The notes beneath the pieces are model-generated. The model was not told where the DNA came from. It searched no databases and was given only the letters and a program-made list of their open reading frames with translations. A stretch of 64,000 nucleotides of DNA from Saprospiraceae bacterium (lineage in GTDB: Bacteria; Bacteroidota; Bacteroidia; Chitinophagales; Saprospiraceae): positions 1 through 64,000 of the forward strand of contig JAJCYI010000222.1 in assembly GCA_029263015.1 (NCBI GenBank), given 5' to 3'. This document shows, one piece after another, positions 41,792 through 50,988 of the stretch. The position numbers were made by a program, and so were the translations under genes. How positions within the stretch are numbered: position 1 is the stretch's first letter; every line of letters starts with the position of its first letter.

Positions 41792-43131
41792 AAGGACGCC
41801 GGCCCTAGCTTATTCAATTGCTTTCGCAAAAAATAAAAACAGATACTGGCAGAAAGCACATCGGCAATGGGAAAGGCCATCCAAACACCATTGAGGCCAA
41901 AGAACGGAGGGAGGATGAAAAGGAGCGGGATAAGACAAAACCCCTGTTTGGTAAGAGTAAGAAAGAGTGCTTGGCGGGCTTTGCCAATGGCTTGGAAATA
42001 GGCCGACCCCACCAATTGGAACAGAATGCAAGGGGTGGCCAAAAATGCTATCTGTATGGCAGGCGCGGTCAAGTCAATCAATTCCTGCTCGTTGGTAAAC
42101 AGGCATACAAGCGGCTTCGAAAAAAGCATGATCCCGGCAAAAATAGAAACAGCAATCAATGTCCCACTTTTCAGTGCCAAGCTTACAACATGGCGAACGC
42201 GTGGCCAGTTCTGAGCTCCAAAATTGAACCCGGCGATGGGAATGAACCCTTGCGTGATGCCTAAAACTGGGAAATTGGCGAACATCATGACCCGCTGGAT
42301 AATGCCATAGACCGACAGCGCCAGTTCTCCGCCATAACTGAAAAGGGTATTGTTCAGCACGATCATGAGCAGGCTGACCACGCTTTGGCGGGAGAAGGTG
42401 ACAAATCCGAGGGAAAATATCTCTTTTACAATGGGCCACCGCAATCGCATGTCGGGCAGGTTGATGCGCATAGCTGATTTTCCTGAGAGGAAATTCCAGA
42501 GGCAAAAGATGGCAGAAGCAATGTAGGAAATAGTGGTAGCGATAGCAGCTCCAGCCAAACCCATTTCCAAATAGATAATAAAAATGGGATCGAGCACCAA
42601 GTTGAGGATGGCCGGGATAATCATCACCGTCATCGCGATTTTAGGTTTGCCTTCTGCCCTGAACACGTTATTGGACATCATGGCTATGGCCAGGAACGGG
42701 ATGCCTGGCAATAGTATCCTGAAATATTCCTGTGCAGCAGGAAGCGTCTCCCCCTTTCCACCGAACAACTTCAAGACTTCAGTTTGATAAACGGTAAAGA
42801 CCACCAAGGCTAAGGCAACAAACATTAGGACCAGTGTCACCTGGTTGCCGAAGGTTCGGTGTGCCAGTTGTTGGTTTTTAGCACCAAATGCCCTTGAAAT
42901 GATCGAACCTCCGCCCACGCCTATCGCCATGCCAAGGCTGGAAATCAGGTAAGTAATCGGCAAAACGACTGTGATGGCACCGATGGCCACGGCCCCCACA
43001 TATTTTCCCACAAAAATGGTGTCCACAATACCATAAATAGATAGCACTAAGATGCCAATAGAAGCAGGAATTGCCTGCTGGCGGAGCAATTGGCCTATCG
43101 GGGCTGTACCTAGTTGGGAGGTTTGACTCAT
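41773..43131 (-). CDS. MATE family efflux transporter
   Basis: 452 residues with 12 transmembrane helices in two halves. The N-terminal half has IGQLLRQQAIPASIGILVLSIYGIVDTIFVGKYVG and GMAIGVGGGSIISRAFGAKN (residues about 70-90), the MATE motif. The second half repeats FPVLGITQGFIPIAGFNFGAQNW, and SAYFQAIGKARQALFLTL. Such proteins export cations, drugs or metabolites by Na+ or H+ exchange; the substrate is unknown. It is minus-strand and ends near the haloperoxidase-like gene's leader. Confidence 0.93.
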   Translation of the reverse strand: MSQTSQLGTAPIGQLLRQQAIPASIGILVLSIYGIVDTIFVGKYVGAVAIGAITVVLPITYLISSLGMAIGVGGGSIISRAFGAKNQQLAHRTFGNQVTLVLMFVALALVVFTVYQTEVLKLFGGKGETLPAAQEYFRILLPGIPFLAIAMMSNNVFRAEGKPKIAMTVMIIPAILNLVLDPIFIIYLEMGLAGAAIATTISYIASAIFCLWNFLSGKSAMRINLPDMRLRWPIVKEIFSLGFVTFSRQSVVSLLMIVLNNTLFSYGGELALSVYGIIQRVMMFANFPVLGITQGFIPIAGFNFGAQNWPRVRHVVSLALKSGTLIAVSIFAGIMLFSKPLVCLFTNEQELIDLTAPAIQIAFLATPCILFQLVGSAYFQAIGKARQALFLTLTKQGFCLIPLLFILPPFFGLNGVWMAFPIADVLSASICFYFLRKQLNKLGPASLRSDAF

Positions 43132-43167
43132 TTGAAGGATTGACTTGACCCCAGGTAAAGGTTATGA

Positions 43168-43193
43168 AAGTAAAAAGTAAAAAGTAAAAAGTA
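43168..43193. repeat. Heptamer array GTAAAAA (3-4 copies)
   Basis: Three full copies plus a partial of GTAAAAA, the complement of the TTTTTAC word of 18086-18135. Placed 37 bp upstream of the MATE start codon on the minus strand. Confidence 0.7.
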
Positions 43194-43335
43194 GATTCAG
43201 GAACAAATCTAATGATCGTCCCAGCCTCGAAGGGATGCAAGTTTGTGAATTAGTTTACGCAAAAAAAAGGAATAGGGTTTATTTGATACGGAATTTGCCC
43301 AAAAACAATTTCCTGAAGGACAACCTTTATTTTAT

Positions 43336-43343
43336 TACCTTTG
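43336..43343 (+). promoter_or_regulatory. -7 box TACCTTTG
   Basis: Exact TAnnTTTG match. If used, only the downstream part (from about 43350) of the open frame at 43235-43624 would be transcribed. Confidence 0.4.
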
Positions 43344-43387
43344 TTTACCCTTCTATATATACAGAGAACTACAAAAATCAATCAGAA

Positions 43388-43624
43388 TTGAACAATCCTA
43401 CACATAAATTAGATGAGAACTTTCTCAAAGTTCACCCTGATATTGCCGCCCTTTTCAGGGAGGTGAAAGAAAAAGAATTAGCAGTCAAAAAGCATAAAGC
43501 AAAAAAAATATTTTTAAAAGAAGAGTTGAAAGCAACAAAAAAAGAACTCAAAAAGCGGCTTGCCGTTTTAGAGAGTTGGCGGCTACAGGGCGAAATTTAT
43601 TCCGTTCCGTCCGCAAACCTTTAA
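43388..43624 (+). CDS. Small lysine-rich coiled-coil protein (uncertain)
   Basis: About 78 residues if started at the TTG at 43388 downstream of the TACCTTTG box; the frame is open back to 43235 but upstream residues look non-coding. The middle (FREVKEKELAVKKHKAKKIFLKEELKATKKELKKRLAVLES) is a strongly charged heptad-like helix. No signal or known domain. The absence of an ATG and the low-complexity composition make the gene doubtful; I keep it because it is framed by a promoter-like box and a terminator hairpin at 43668. Confidence 0.35.
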   Translation: MNNPTHKLDENFLKVHPDIAALFREVKEKELAVKKHKAKKIFLKEELKATKKELKKRLAVLESWRLQGEIYSVPSANL

Positions 43625-43667
43625 CAGGTTTTTTCTGAAAAATAGAATGCGACTTTCACGATATAAA

Positions 43668-43704
43668 AAAAGCTTCAAGAGTAAAACATACTATTGAAGC
43701 TTTT
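43668..43704. terminator. Bidirectional 11-bp hairpin with A/T flanks
   Basis: AAAAGCTTCAA (43668-43678) and its complement (43694-43704) with a 15-base loop sit between the plus-strand small ORF and the minus-strand flavin reductase, with A-run and T-run sides matching rho-independent termination in both directions. Confidence 0.65.
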
Positions 43705-43740
43705 AGATTCTTGGCCTATCCTCAGAGTTGTGAGTAAGAG

Positions 43741-44304
43741 TCAAACTTTCACTTCAACCCCAGCCATTATTTCATTAGCAAACAGGGTAGCTCGTTCTTC
43801 AAAACTCATTTTAAGAGATTTGTCCAAAATGCCATTTTCGGGAGAGAAATTATTTCTGAAGGAAGGCAGGGAAAACGAAGCAACAACCCTTCCACCACTA
43901 AAAGGGAAAAGTTTGTTTGCTAATTCCAGCACGGATGCTCCTCCTCTTCCACCAGGAGAAGTCGCCATCAGGAACATTGGTTTGTCGGCCCACACTTTGC
44001 CTTCCAATCTCGATACCCAATCAGTAATGTTTTTGAAAGCAGCAGAATAGTTACCGTTGTGTTCTGCGAATGAAATGATAATTCCATCGTGTTCTTCAAT
44101 AATTTCCTTAAAGCGATGAGCTGCTTCAGGGATGCCGTTTTCTTTTTCCCTGTCGATGCTGAAAATGGGCATTTCAAAATCGTTCAGGTCAATAACCTTA
44201 GGAGTTGTATTTGGTATTTGCTGGGAAGCGAAAGTAGCAAGTTGTTTGTTGATTGAGTTCCGGCTGTTGCTTGCGCCGAGTGCAAGTATCTTTTTCATCT
44301 TCAA
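43741..44304 (-). CDS. NAD(P)H-dependent FMN reductase-type flavoprotein
   Basis: 187 residues. Flavodoxin-like fold: KILALGASNSRNSINKQLA at residues 4-22 is the FMN phosphate loop, PIFSIDREKENGIPEAAHRFKE near 50-71 and SFAEHNGNYSAAFKNITDWVSRL follow, and ATSPGGRGGASVLELANKLFPFSGG near 108-132 is the second FMN/NAD contact. Members of this NADPH-dependent FMN reductase family reduce quinones, chromate or azo dyes in vitro; the physiological substrate is unknown. It stands alone, codirectional with proline dehydrogenase upstream but separated by about 200 bp. Confidence 0.92.
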   Translation of the reverse strand: MKMKKILALGASNSRNSINKQLATFASQQIPNTTPKVIDLNDFEMPIFSIDREKENGIPEAAHRFKEIIEEHDGIIISFAEHNGNYSAAFKNITDWVSRLEGKVWADKPMFLMATSPGGRGGASVLELANKLFPFSGGRVVASFSLPSFRNNFSPENGILDKSLKMSFEERATLFANEIMAGVEVKV

Positions 44305-44484
44305 TGTTTTAAGAATATTTCGGTTACGCTTTTTACTAATAAGTGCCGAATCAGAACATCATAAGTGCTGGTTTGGTTTTGAGAGACTAATTTCAAATAC
44401 AATACCTGCCAGAATTTCTAAATCCTGGCAGGTTTTGTAGCAATTTTCTGATTAGGTTCGGCAAGGAAAAATTGGCAGACAACG

Positions 44485-44512
44485 CTTTTACTTTTATCTT
44501 TTTACCTTTTAC
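44485..44512. repeat. Heptamer array, four words of CTTTTAC type
   Basis: Four 7-bp words (CTTTTAC, TTTTATC, TTTTTAC, CTTTTAC) run from 44485 to 44512 and abut the stop codon of the proline dehydrogenase gene at 44513. Confidence 0.65.
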
Positions 44513-45775
44513 TTAAAGTCCCCTTCTTTTCACTTCCCGCATGATAAAACCAAGCTCGCGGCTCAAGTCCCCAGTAACAGAAGCGTTCTCTTCCGAACGC
44601 CGGATCAAGTAAGGCACAACATCGCTGACTTTTCCATAAACGAGATATTTGGAAACGTTATAGCCTGACTTGGCAAGGTTGAAAGTTAAGTGGTCACTCA
44701 TGCCATATAACTGAGAAAACAGCAAGTGGTGATGACCTTTATCAATGCCCTTCTCAACAATGAGTTCGGCGGCAAGGCGTGTACTTTCCGCATTGTGCGA
44801 TGCAATGCAACTGGCCATATTTTCCGAATTTTCCACGCAGAAACGGACGGCGAGATCGTAGTCGTGATCAGTTGCTTCTTTGGTCGGTTGAATGGGGGAA
44901 GGATAACCTTTGTCTTTGGCGCGGTCTCTTTCTTTATCCATGTATGCCCCGCGGACGAGTTTTGCGCCAAGTATATAGCCATCTTGTTTTGCTCGGTCAA
45001 ATGACTCCATCAAGTAGGACAAGCGATCGGTCCGATAGAGTTGGAAGGTGTTGTAAACAATGACTTTTTGCTTGTTGTACCGCTTCATCATTTGGTTGGC
45101 GATGCGGTCAATGGCATCCTGGATCCATGTTTCTTCAGCATCTATGAAAACGCCTACATCCAGCCGAGCGGCATTGTGGCATATCGAATCAACCCGTTTT
45201 AGTACGCTCTGGTATTCCTCCTGTTCAGCTTGGTTGAGTTCCTCCGAGTGGCTAACTTTTTCCAGCAAATCGAATCTTGCTATCCCCGTTATTTTGGAAC
45301 TAATGATCGGTGCGCCCTCCTGTTGGGAAGCAAACTCAATGGCCCGAATATTTTCGTTCATGGTAAGGTTGAAATCCTCCTCTGCATCTTTTCCTTCTGC
45401 CCCGTAATCGAGTACGGAAAATACCTTATTTGAATATAATCGGTCAATACTTGTTTGTGATTCGAGCAAGGTAGTGCCGCCACAAAACTGAGGGAAAATA
45501 GTTTTTTGTGTAATGATGTCAAAAAAAGGTAGGCGGAGTTTTAAGGCAAGAAAAGCAAATTTTGATGTGACGTTAACCAAGGTGGCATTGTTCATCAATT
45601 TAAATAGTAAAGCAGTCCGTTTAAGCTCCTTGTCCGATTTGTCGGCAAAAGCGATTTCCGTATTGGAAAAGTCCACGGGTGTATGACCATTAGATCGCAA
45701 GGGTTTGGTCATTTTTTTCAATTTAGAAAGATCTGGTACAGGCTTACCAAGTTTTTTCATGTCTGTTCTATTCAA
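44513..45775 (-). CDS. Proline dehydrogenase
   Basis: 420 residues. It oxidises proline to pyrroline-5-carboxylate with FAD at the inner membrane face. The TIM-barrel ProDH pattern is present: RFDLLEKVSHSEELNQ, RLDVGVFIDAEETWIQDAI, KVIVYNTFQLYRTDRL, LGAKLVRGAYMDKERDRAKDKGYPSPIQPTKEATDHDYD (residues about 260-300, FAD and substrate residues) and GMSDHLTFNLAKSGYNVSKYLVYG, then YLIRRSEENAS, the C-terminal Arg-Arg that binds the carboxylate. It is a stand-alone ProDH, not a PutA fusion. Start may be the ATG at 45775 or 45760; both give a lysine-rich leader. Confidence 0.95.
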   Translation of the reverse strand: MNRTDMKKLGKPVPDLSKLKKMTKPLRSNGHTPVDFSNTEIAFADKSDKELKRTALLFKLMNNATLVNVTSKFAFLALKLRLPFFDIITQKTIFPQFCGGTTLLESQTSIDRLYSNKVFSVLDYGAEGKDAEEDFNLTMNENIRAIEFASQQEGAPIISSKITGIARFDLLEKVSHSEELNQAEQEEYQSVLKRVDSICHNAARLDVGVFIDAEETWIQDAIDRIANQMMKRYNKQKVIVYNTFQLYRTDRLSYLMESFDRAKQDGYILGAKLVRGAYMDKERDRAKDKGYPSPIQPTKEATDHDYDLAVRFCVENSENMASCIASHNAESTRLAAELIVEKGIDKGHHHLLFSQLYGMSDHLTFNLAKSGYNVSKYLVYGKVSDVVPYLIRRSEENASVTGDLSRELGFIMREVKRRGL

Positions 45776-45802
45776 TGGGTATTACCGGGCTAAAAACAAG
45801 GT

Positions 45803-45833
45803 CAAATTTACGACAATGAGTTGGAGTATTCAA
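45803..45833 (-). promoter_or_regulatory. Promoter of proline dehydrogenase: TTG - 20 bp - TAAATTTG
   Basis: On the minus strand, TAAATTTG (45810-45803) matches the -7 consensus exactly, and TTG at 45833-45831 gives a -33 box at a 20-bp spacing. Transcription would begin near 45796, about 20 bases before the start codon. Confidence 0.6.
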
Positions 45834-45878
45834 CATGAAAATGGGTAGGTTAGGGGAGTTGGTTTTGATTTAAGAATA

Positions 45879-45943
45879 ACGATTACATGATTTAAGATTT
45901 TTGATTGGCTACCGCAATCAAAAATCTTAAATCATGTAATCGT
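45879..45943. repeat. Perfect 29-bp inverted repeat built of heptamer words
   Basis: Arms 45879-45907 and 45915-45943 are exact complements around a 7-base loop. Each arm consists of 7-bp words sharing GATT at the same place (ATGATTT, AAGATTT, TTGATTG). It lies between the DUF2723 and proline dehydrogenase genes. Confidence 0.8.
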
Positions 45944-46029
45944 AAATCGGAGAGGAATTAATGTTCTAGTCTTTTAAGTAACCTTTGTTACTTACATAGA
46001 TGTCCCATATTTGTTGAAAGTTCTCGCCA

Positions 46030-49000
46030 TCAGTTTGGTGGCCGCCCTGGCATTGGGAAGTCTTTGAACATTTCCTCCAGTTGTTTCAAAAAATCTTCGT
46101 CACTCTCCCTTCGGACAGCCCGGAGGATGGTTTCTTTGGTATTCATGGCGAGTCCATAGTCCTGCTCAAAATCGCCATTTTGGTCAGTAAAATGGGCATC
46201 AATGGAATCGAAGAATTCCAATTGCTGCATCATTTCATTGGCAAGGACTTCAAGGTGTGGTTTTGCTTTGTCATAAGCACCAGCCTCTATCATTACGTTC
46301 AGCATTTGCATGGTGTTCCAGTCGTAAGGGAAATTAAAATGCGGGAACGAAGAAAGGTATTTTTCGATCAGTTGAACGGCTTTCTCTTTTTCTCCAGAAC
46401 TGTTTAAGCGGCGGGCAGCACGGAGGATCACAATCCGCATACTTTGTAAGCTGGGGCCATAACTGCGGTTAATGAATGCTTCGTGGGCGTCAAAATTGCC
46501 CCAGCGCCATTTGTTCATTACCCGGTCATAAATCTTCTCTGTGTCTACCCGGCCAAAGCCATAGACATAAAGCCCCTTTTCACTATTTGATTTCACAGGA
46601 ACGATACGAAGGCCAAGCCCTTCCAACTGCATGTAATCGTCAAGCCCAAACATTTTGTCAGGCCGGCAAGTGACTGCGAAATAGACTGGGCGGTCGTTGA
46701 TATTGGAAGCGACAACATCGAGAATGGCCAATTCGTCTTTTGTGATGTACTGGCGGCCAGGCATTTTGAGTGGAAGCTGGCCAGTATATTTCAGACTATC
46801 AGAAGGCACGTAAGTTCCGTTTGCGACAGCAGTGGTGCTGTCAATATTGATAAATACATTTTTTGTTGGCAAATAAGTCTCGAGCGTCCGTCCTCCTGCG
46901 GCATTCAGCGGGTGGTCTTCCCCAATGAATTTCAGCACATCCACGGCACTCAAGCGAGGGTTTTTGTCATTTGGGTCGAAATGGAAAACCGCATTCCGCA
47001 ATTTGCCACGATAGCTTTCAGTAGGGATGGTCAATTTTATTGGGGGACTGTCATTTACTTTCCGGCGCAGTAGGTTGATGTACCAATCCACTTGGATCAG
47101 CGACAAGTTGACTACCCTTACATCCGTGCGAATGCCTTCCACCTCTTGGGCATACCAAAGTGGATAGGTGTCGTTGTCGCCATAAGTGAAAATAATGGCA
47201 TTTTGATCGCAACTCTCCAGAAAATTGGATGCGTAGTCACGAGCACCATAATGTCCTGCACGGGTATGGTCGTCCCAGTTTTCCGAACCCATGATGACTG
47301 GAGCGGAAAGTGCCAATAAGGTTGCCAACCCAGCAGCGGCAGTTTTGCTCATTTTATCTCTCAGCAAACTAAACAGGCCCAACACACCAAATCCGATCCA
47401 GATACAAAACGTGAAAAATGATCCAACGAGCACGTAGTCTCGCTCACGGGGTTCGCTGGGTGGTTGGTTTGAATAAATGATAATACCAAGCCCTGTGATG
47501 ATGAAGAGGGCGAGCAGCCCTAAGAATTCATTTGGACGGCGGCGGTAGTGGAACAACAGGCCAAGCAAACCAAAAATCAGCGGGAGGAAATAGTAGTGGT
47601 TTCTTGCCCGATGGTTTTTCATGCTGTCGGGCATTTTTTCCATATTGAATAAACGGGATTCGTCAATGACGCTGATCCCCGATTCCCAATGACCGCTTTT
47701 TTTGTCCCATGAAAAATATCCTTGCTCACCATTTTGGCGGCCAATGAAGTTCCAGGCAAAATAACGCCAGTACATCCAGCCCATTTGGTAACGGACCAAG
47801 TATTTTATATTGTCAAAAAAGTTAAGCGGGCCAGTGGGCTTGTTGATCCACATTCGATATTTCTCCGGTCTGTTTTGCGAATCGTCGCCCATGCGGGGGA
47901 ACAGCCCTTTATCGCTATCCTTATATTTATAGGCAAGTTTTTCATCGGTATATTCATAACGGGCTATTTTTTTACCGTTCTCTTCCTTCACTACTTGGCC
48001 GTAACGTTTTTCTATTTCGTTGTCGAATGGGCTTGCATCGAAATTGGGGCCATAGAGCAACGGCCGCTCTCCATACTGTTCGCGGTTGACATAAGACAAT
48101 AAACGAATAGGATCAGCAGGGCGGTTCATGTTGATAACAGGGTCAGCATTTGCCCGCACTAGGATGACGCCGATGGTAGAAAAGCCGATCATGGACATCA
48201 TGGCACAAATGATTAGTGTCTGTGCCGGCCAAGTTTTGTTTTTCATAAAAAGCCAAACCCCTGTCAATAGGACAGCCAGCGCAAGGATGCCAACGATGTT
48301 TATACCCAATTTGCCCAATACGATTATGGTGATAAACCCTCCCCAAAGAAAGGCGTGGGCCTTGCCATTTTCACCACGGTTGGCATGGCGCAATGCGCCA
48401 TAAAACATGGCTGCCAAAATCAATAAGGTTGGTACAAGGCCACTGTGGAATGGAAGCCCGAGCGAGTTCACGGTGAATATTTCCCATTCCTTCCACATAT
48501 AGGCAATGCCAGTGATCACAAAACTTTGAATGGCAACGATGGCTGCAGCACCAATGCCAACGGCCACGGCCATGCCCCAGAAATTATGTTCTTTGTATTT
48601 TTTGAAATAATAAAACAGGCCCAGTGCCGGGAATGTCAGCAAGCTCAGCAGGTGGACGCCAATGGAAAGCGCTGCAACATATACGGTCAATACCAGCCAG
48701 CGGTCATTGCTGGGTTTGTCAGGCAGACTGTACCATTTTATCATGGTCCAAAGGGTGAGCGCTGTAAAAAAGGTGGACATGGCATAAACCTCACCTTCCA
48801 CTGCTGAAAACCAGATCGACGAGGTAAATGTAGTGGCCAGACCAGCCACAAGGCCGGCGCCAGCAAGTGCTATATTCTGGGAGGAATCTGTGCTGCCATC
48901 ACGTCCTACCAAGGTCATCTTTCCCAAAATCATGGTGACCCAGCAAACAAACAAAGCCACAAAGGCAGTACAGATGCCAGACATGAGATTGACTGCATAA

Positions 49001-49245
49001 GCGATGTTTTGAGGATTGGCTTCCGTATCAGTAAATATTTCTGCCACCCAAATGAACATCCTCGCAACGATCATGAACAAAGCCGCTCCAGGGGGGTGAA
49101 CCACTTCCATTTTATATGCACCGAGGATAAATTCGCCACAATCCCAAAGACTGCCCGTCGGTTCGGCAGTGAGCATGTAAACGATGACGGCAGTTGCGAA
49201 AACGAGCCATCCGGTTATGTTGGTTACTGATTTGAATGAATTCAT
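46030..49245 (-). CDS. DUF2723 membrane protein, putative protein O-mannosyltransferase (TMEM260-like)
   Basis: 1071 residues. The N-terminus VTNITGWLVFATAVIVYMLTAEPTGSLWDCGEFILGAYKMEVVHPPGAALFMIVARMF (residues about 6-63; quoted in part: the Asp-Cys-Gly-Glu and His-Pro-Pro-Gly motifs) is the DUF2723 signature with a GT-C-type acidic loop. About 13 transmembrane helices reach residue 650, then a soluble domain follows with GDNDTYPLWYAQEV and RTDVRVVNLSLIQVDWYINLLRR. The C-terminus has helical repeats (about 950-1071). Mammalian TMEM260, a member of this family, O-mannosylates IPT domains. A similar role in Bacteroidota is inferred. Usually a single-copy conserved gene in this phylum. Confidence 0.9.
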   Translation of the reverse strand: MNSFKSVTNITGWLVFATAVIVYMLTAEPTGSLWDCGEFILGAYKMEVVHPPGAALFMIVARMFIWVAEIFTDTEANPQNIAYAVNLMSGICTAFVALFVCWVTMILGKMTLVGRDGSTDSSQNIALAGAGLVAGLATTFTSSIWFSAVEGEVYAMSTFFTALTLWTMIKWYSLPDKPSNDRWLVLTVYVAALSIGVHLLSLLTFPALGLFYYFKKYKEHNFWGMAVAVGIGAAAIVAIQSFVITGIAYMWKEWEIFTVNSLGLPFHSGLVPTLLILAAMFYGALRHANRGENGKAHAFLWGGFITIIVLGKLGINIVGILALAVLLTGVWLFMKNKTWPAQTLIICAMMSMIGFSTIGVILVRANADPVINMNRPADPIRLLSYVNREQYGERPLLYGPNFDASPFDNEIEKRYGQVVKEENGKKIARYEYTDEKLAYKYKDSDKGLFPRMGDDSQNRPEKYRMWINKPTGPLNFFDNIKYLVRYQMGWMYWRYFAWNFIGRQNGEQGYFSWDKKSGHWESGISVIDESRLFNMEKMPDSMKNHRARNHYYFLPLIFGLLGLLFHYRRRPNEFLGLLALFIITGLGIIIYSNQPPSEPRERDYVLVGSFFTFCIWIGFGVLGLFSLLRDKMSKTAAAGLATLLALSAPVIMGSENWDDHTRAGHYGARDYASNFLESCDQNAIIFTYGDNDTYPLWYAQEVEGIRTDVRVVNLSLIQVDWYINLLRRKVNDSPPIKLTIPTESYRGKLRNAVFHFDPNDKNPRLSAVDVLKFIGEDHPLNAAGGRTLETYLPTKNVFINIDSTTAVANGTYVPSDSLKYTGQLPLKMPGRQYITKDELAILDVVASNINDRPVYFAVTCRPDKMFGLDDYMQLEGLGLRIVPVKSNSEKGLYVYGFGRVDTEKIYDRVMNKWRWGNFDAHEAFINRSYGPSLQSMRIVILRAARRLNSSGEKEKAVQLIEKYLSSFPHFNFPYDWNTMQMLNVMIEAGAYDKAKPHLEVLANEMMQQLEFFDSIDAHFTDQNGDFEQDYGLAMNTKETILRAVRRESDEDFLKQLEEMFKDFPMPGRPPN

Positions 49246-49253
49246 TTAAAATG

Positions 49254-49288
49254 AATGATGAATTATGATTGATAAATGATGAATTATC
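49254..49288. repeat. Heptamer array, five AATGATG/AATTATG-type words
   Basis: Five successive 7-bp words (AATGATG, AATTATG, ATTGATA, AATGATG, AATTATC) begin 9 bp upstream of the DUF2723 start codon. The remainder of 49289-49533 holds nothing recognisable. Confidence 0.65.
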
Positions 49289-49554
49289 GGCTGCGTAGTA
49301 TTGAAGGTTAGGCCATGCGGAACTTCCATCATTTATTTTTCTCTCAAAATGAGTGATGATATTAAATCCAAGCAATCTTGAAAGGCGGAAGCTGAGTATG
49401 TAAAAAATTGATTATCAAAAGATTAATGCCAAAATTTATTCATAGAACGCTGCTGCTGTTTTCAAGAAACGCAAATGTAAAAAAAACGGATGGTAGTTGG
49501 CAGTAGCCAAATTGTAACCTATCTCGTTCCTGAGACCTTTCCACCACCAAAATA

Positions 49555-50988
49555 ATTACCTCTCTCCAACTCCTCACCCCTGAAGAGTTCAAATCCTTCG
49601 GAAAATGGCTGCAATCGCCCTGGTGCAACAGCAATAAAAAGCTAGTCGAATTCTATCAGTTATTGCAGAAACATCATCCAGATTATAAGTCTCGGATATT
49701 GACAAAAGAGCAACTGTTCGGAAAGTTGTATTCGGGAAAAAAGTTTGATGACAAATGGATGCGGAATATCATGGGGGCACTTTCAAAGCAGGTAGAAAAA
49801 TTCTTGATACACCAGCGTTTGGAGAAGGACGGGGTAATGTCGAAGCACTTGCTGTCAAAGGAATACTTGGAACGGCACCAGACAGAATGGTATGTGAAGC
49901 AGGCCAATGGCATGATTAAGTTGATGGAGTCAAAAGATGTAAAAGAAACTGAGGATTATTTATTGCTGGCTTTATTGCACGAGGAGTTATATCGCCAATC
50001 CAAGGTGGCCCAAAAACAAAATGGCAGCAATTCACCATTACAGATTGCTGATTTATACCTCGATACTTTTTACAGTATTACCAAATGGCGATACCTCACC
50101 GAATTGGTTGAACGGAAACTGGTTTTAGGGGGTGAAACAATGCTAGAAGACAAATTGAAACTGCTGTCTTCACTAACTGATAACCTAGATATTCCAGTCA
50201 TTAATATTTACAAACAACGAATAAAATCTGTTAATGAGTCAACCAAAGAAAATTACCTGCGATTAAAGGACATGGTATTTTTATCTTTTGATCGGTTGGC
50301 ATTGTGGGATAGGAAATTATTGTTTTTTTATCTTATAAATCATGCAATTCGATTATGGATAAGAGGGGGAAAAGAGATACTCAGAGAACTGTTTCAATTA
50401 TATAGGCAAGGTTTAGCTGACGGATTATTGTTGCATCATGGGCGATTATCAGAAAGTACCTATACCAATATTATTACAACATCGAATAGTTTGGGAGAAT
50501 TTGAGTTTGCAAAATATGTTGTTGACAACTATAACAATTCTCTTGCGCCTGAATTTAGAGAAGATGGAAAAATATGGGCTATGGGCCACCGCCTGCATAA
50601 ACAGAATAAAACCTTCAAGGCTATTGATATTTTGGCAACACACTCTTTTTCAAGTTACCATATAGTTATTTATAGTAAGACCCTTTTGATAGAATGTTAT
50701 TTTGATGCCAGCTTGATAGACAATTCATATTTTTTATTCTTTAATGATTTTTGTGAAGCATTTAAAAAACATCTTAAACGAAATTCAATTATGTCAGATA
50801 ATCGAATATTGGCTTGGTATAATTTAATAAAATATGCACAGAAAATATTGCTCCTTGCTTTAAATAATCCCCCTGTAAAAACAGAAATTGAGTTGATAAG
50901 ATCAAGCATTGACGGTGAGGTATATATACAGGGAAAACAATGGTTGGATGAAAAGATAGAACAAATTATAAAGGGGCTGACTGTCTGA
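49555..50988 (+). CDS. Hypothetical protein with no canonical start codon
   Basis: At least 441 residues from the TTG at 49663; the coding pattern continues 36 codons upstream (SLQLLTPEEFKSFGKWLQS, WCNSNKKLVEFYQLLQKHH) to an in-frame stop at 49531-49533 without ATG, GTG or TTG. ATT at 49555 or ATA at 49552 are the only near-cognate codons. The protein is helical, soluble and Lys-rich, with TPR-like helix pairs in the middle; a type seen in Saprospiraceae but I do not know its function. Nothing upstream looks like a signal peptide. The last residues and stop lie in a terminator hairpin. Confidence 0.7.
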   Translation: MTSLQLLTPEEFKSFGKWLQSPWCNSNKKLVEFYQLLQKHHPDYKSRILTKEQLFGKLYSGKKFDDKWMRNIMGALSKQVEKFLIHQRLEKDGVMSKHLLSKEYLERHQTEWYVKQANGMIKLMESKDVKETEDYLLLALLHEELYRQSKVAQKQNGSNSPLQIADLYLDTFYSITKWRYLTELVERKLVLGGETMLEDKLKLLSSLTDNLDIPVINIYKQRIKSVNESTKENYLRLKDMVFLSFDRLALWDRKLLFFYLINHAIRLWIRGGKEILRELFQLYRQGLADGLLLHHGRLSESTYTNIITTSNSLGEFEFAKYVVDNYNNSLAPEFREDGKIWAMGHRLHKQNKTFKAIDILATHSFSSYHIVIYSKTLLIECYFDASLIDNSYFLFFNDFCEAFKKHLKRNSIMSDNRILAWYNLIKYAQKILLLALNNPPVKTEIELIRSSIDGEVYIQGKQWLDEKIEQIIKGLTV

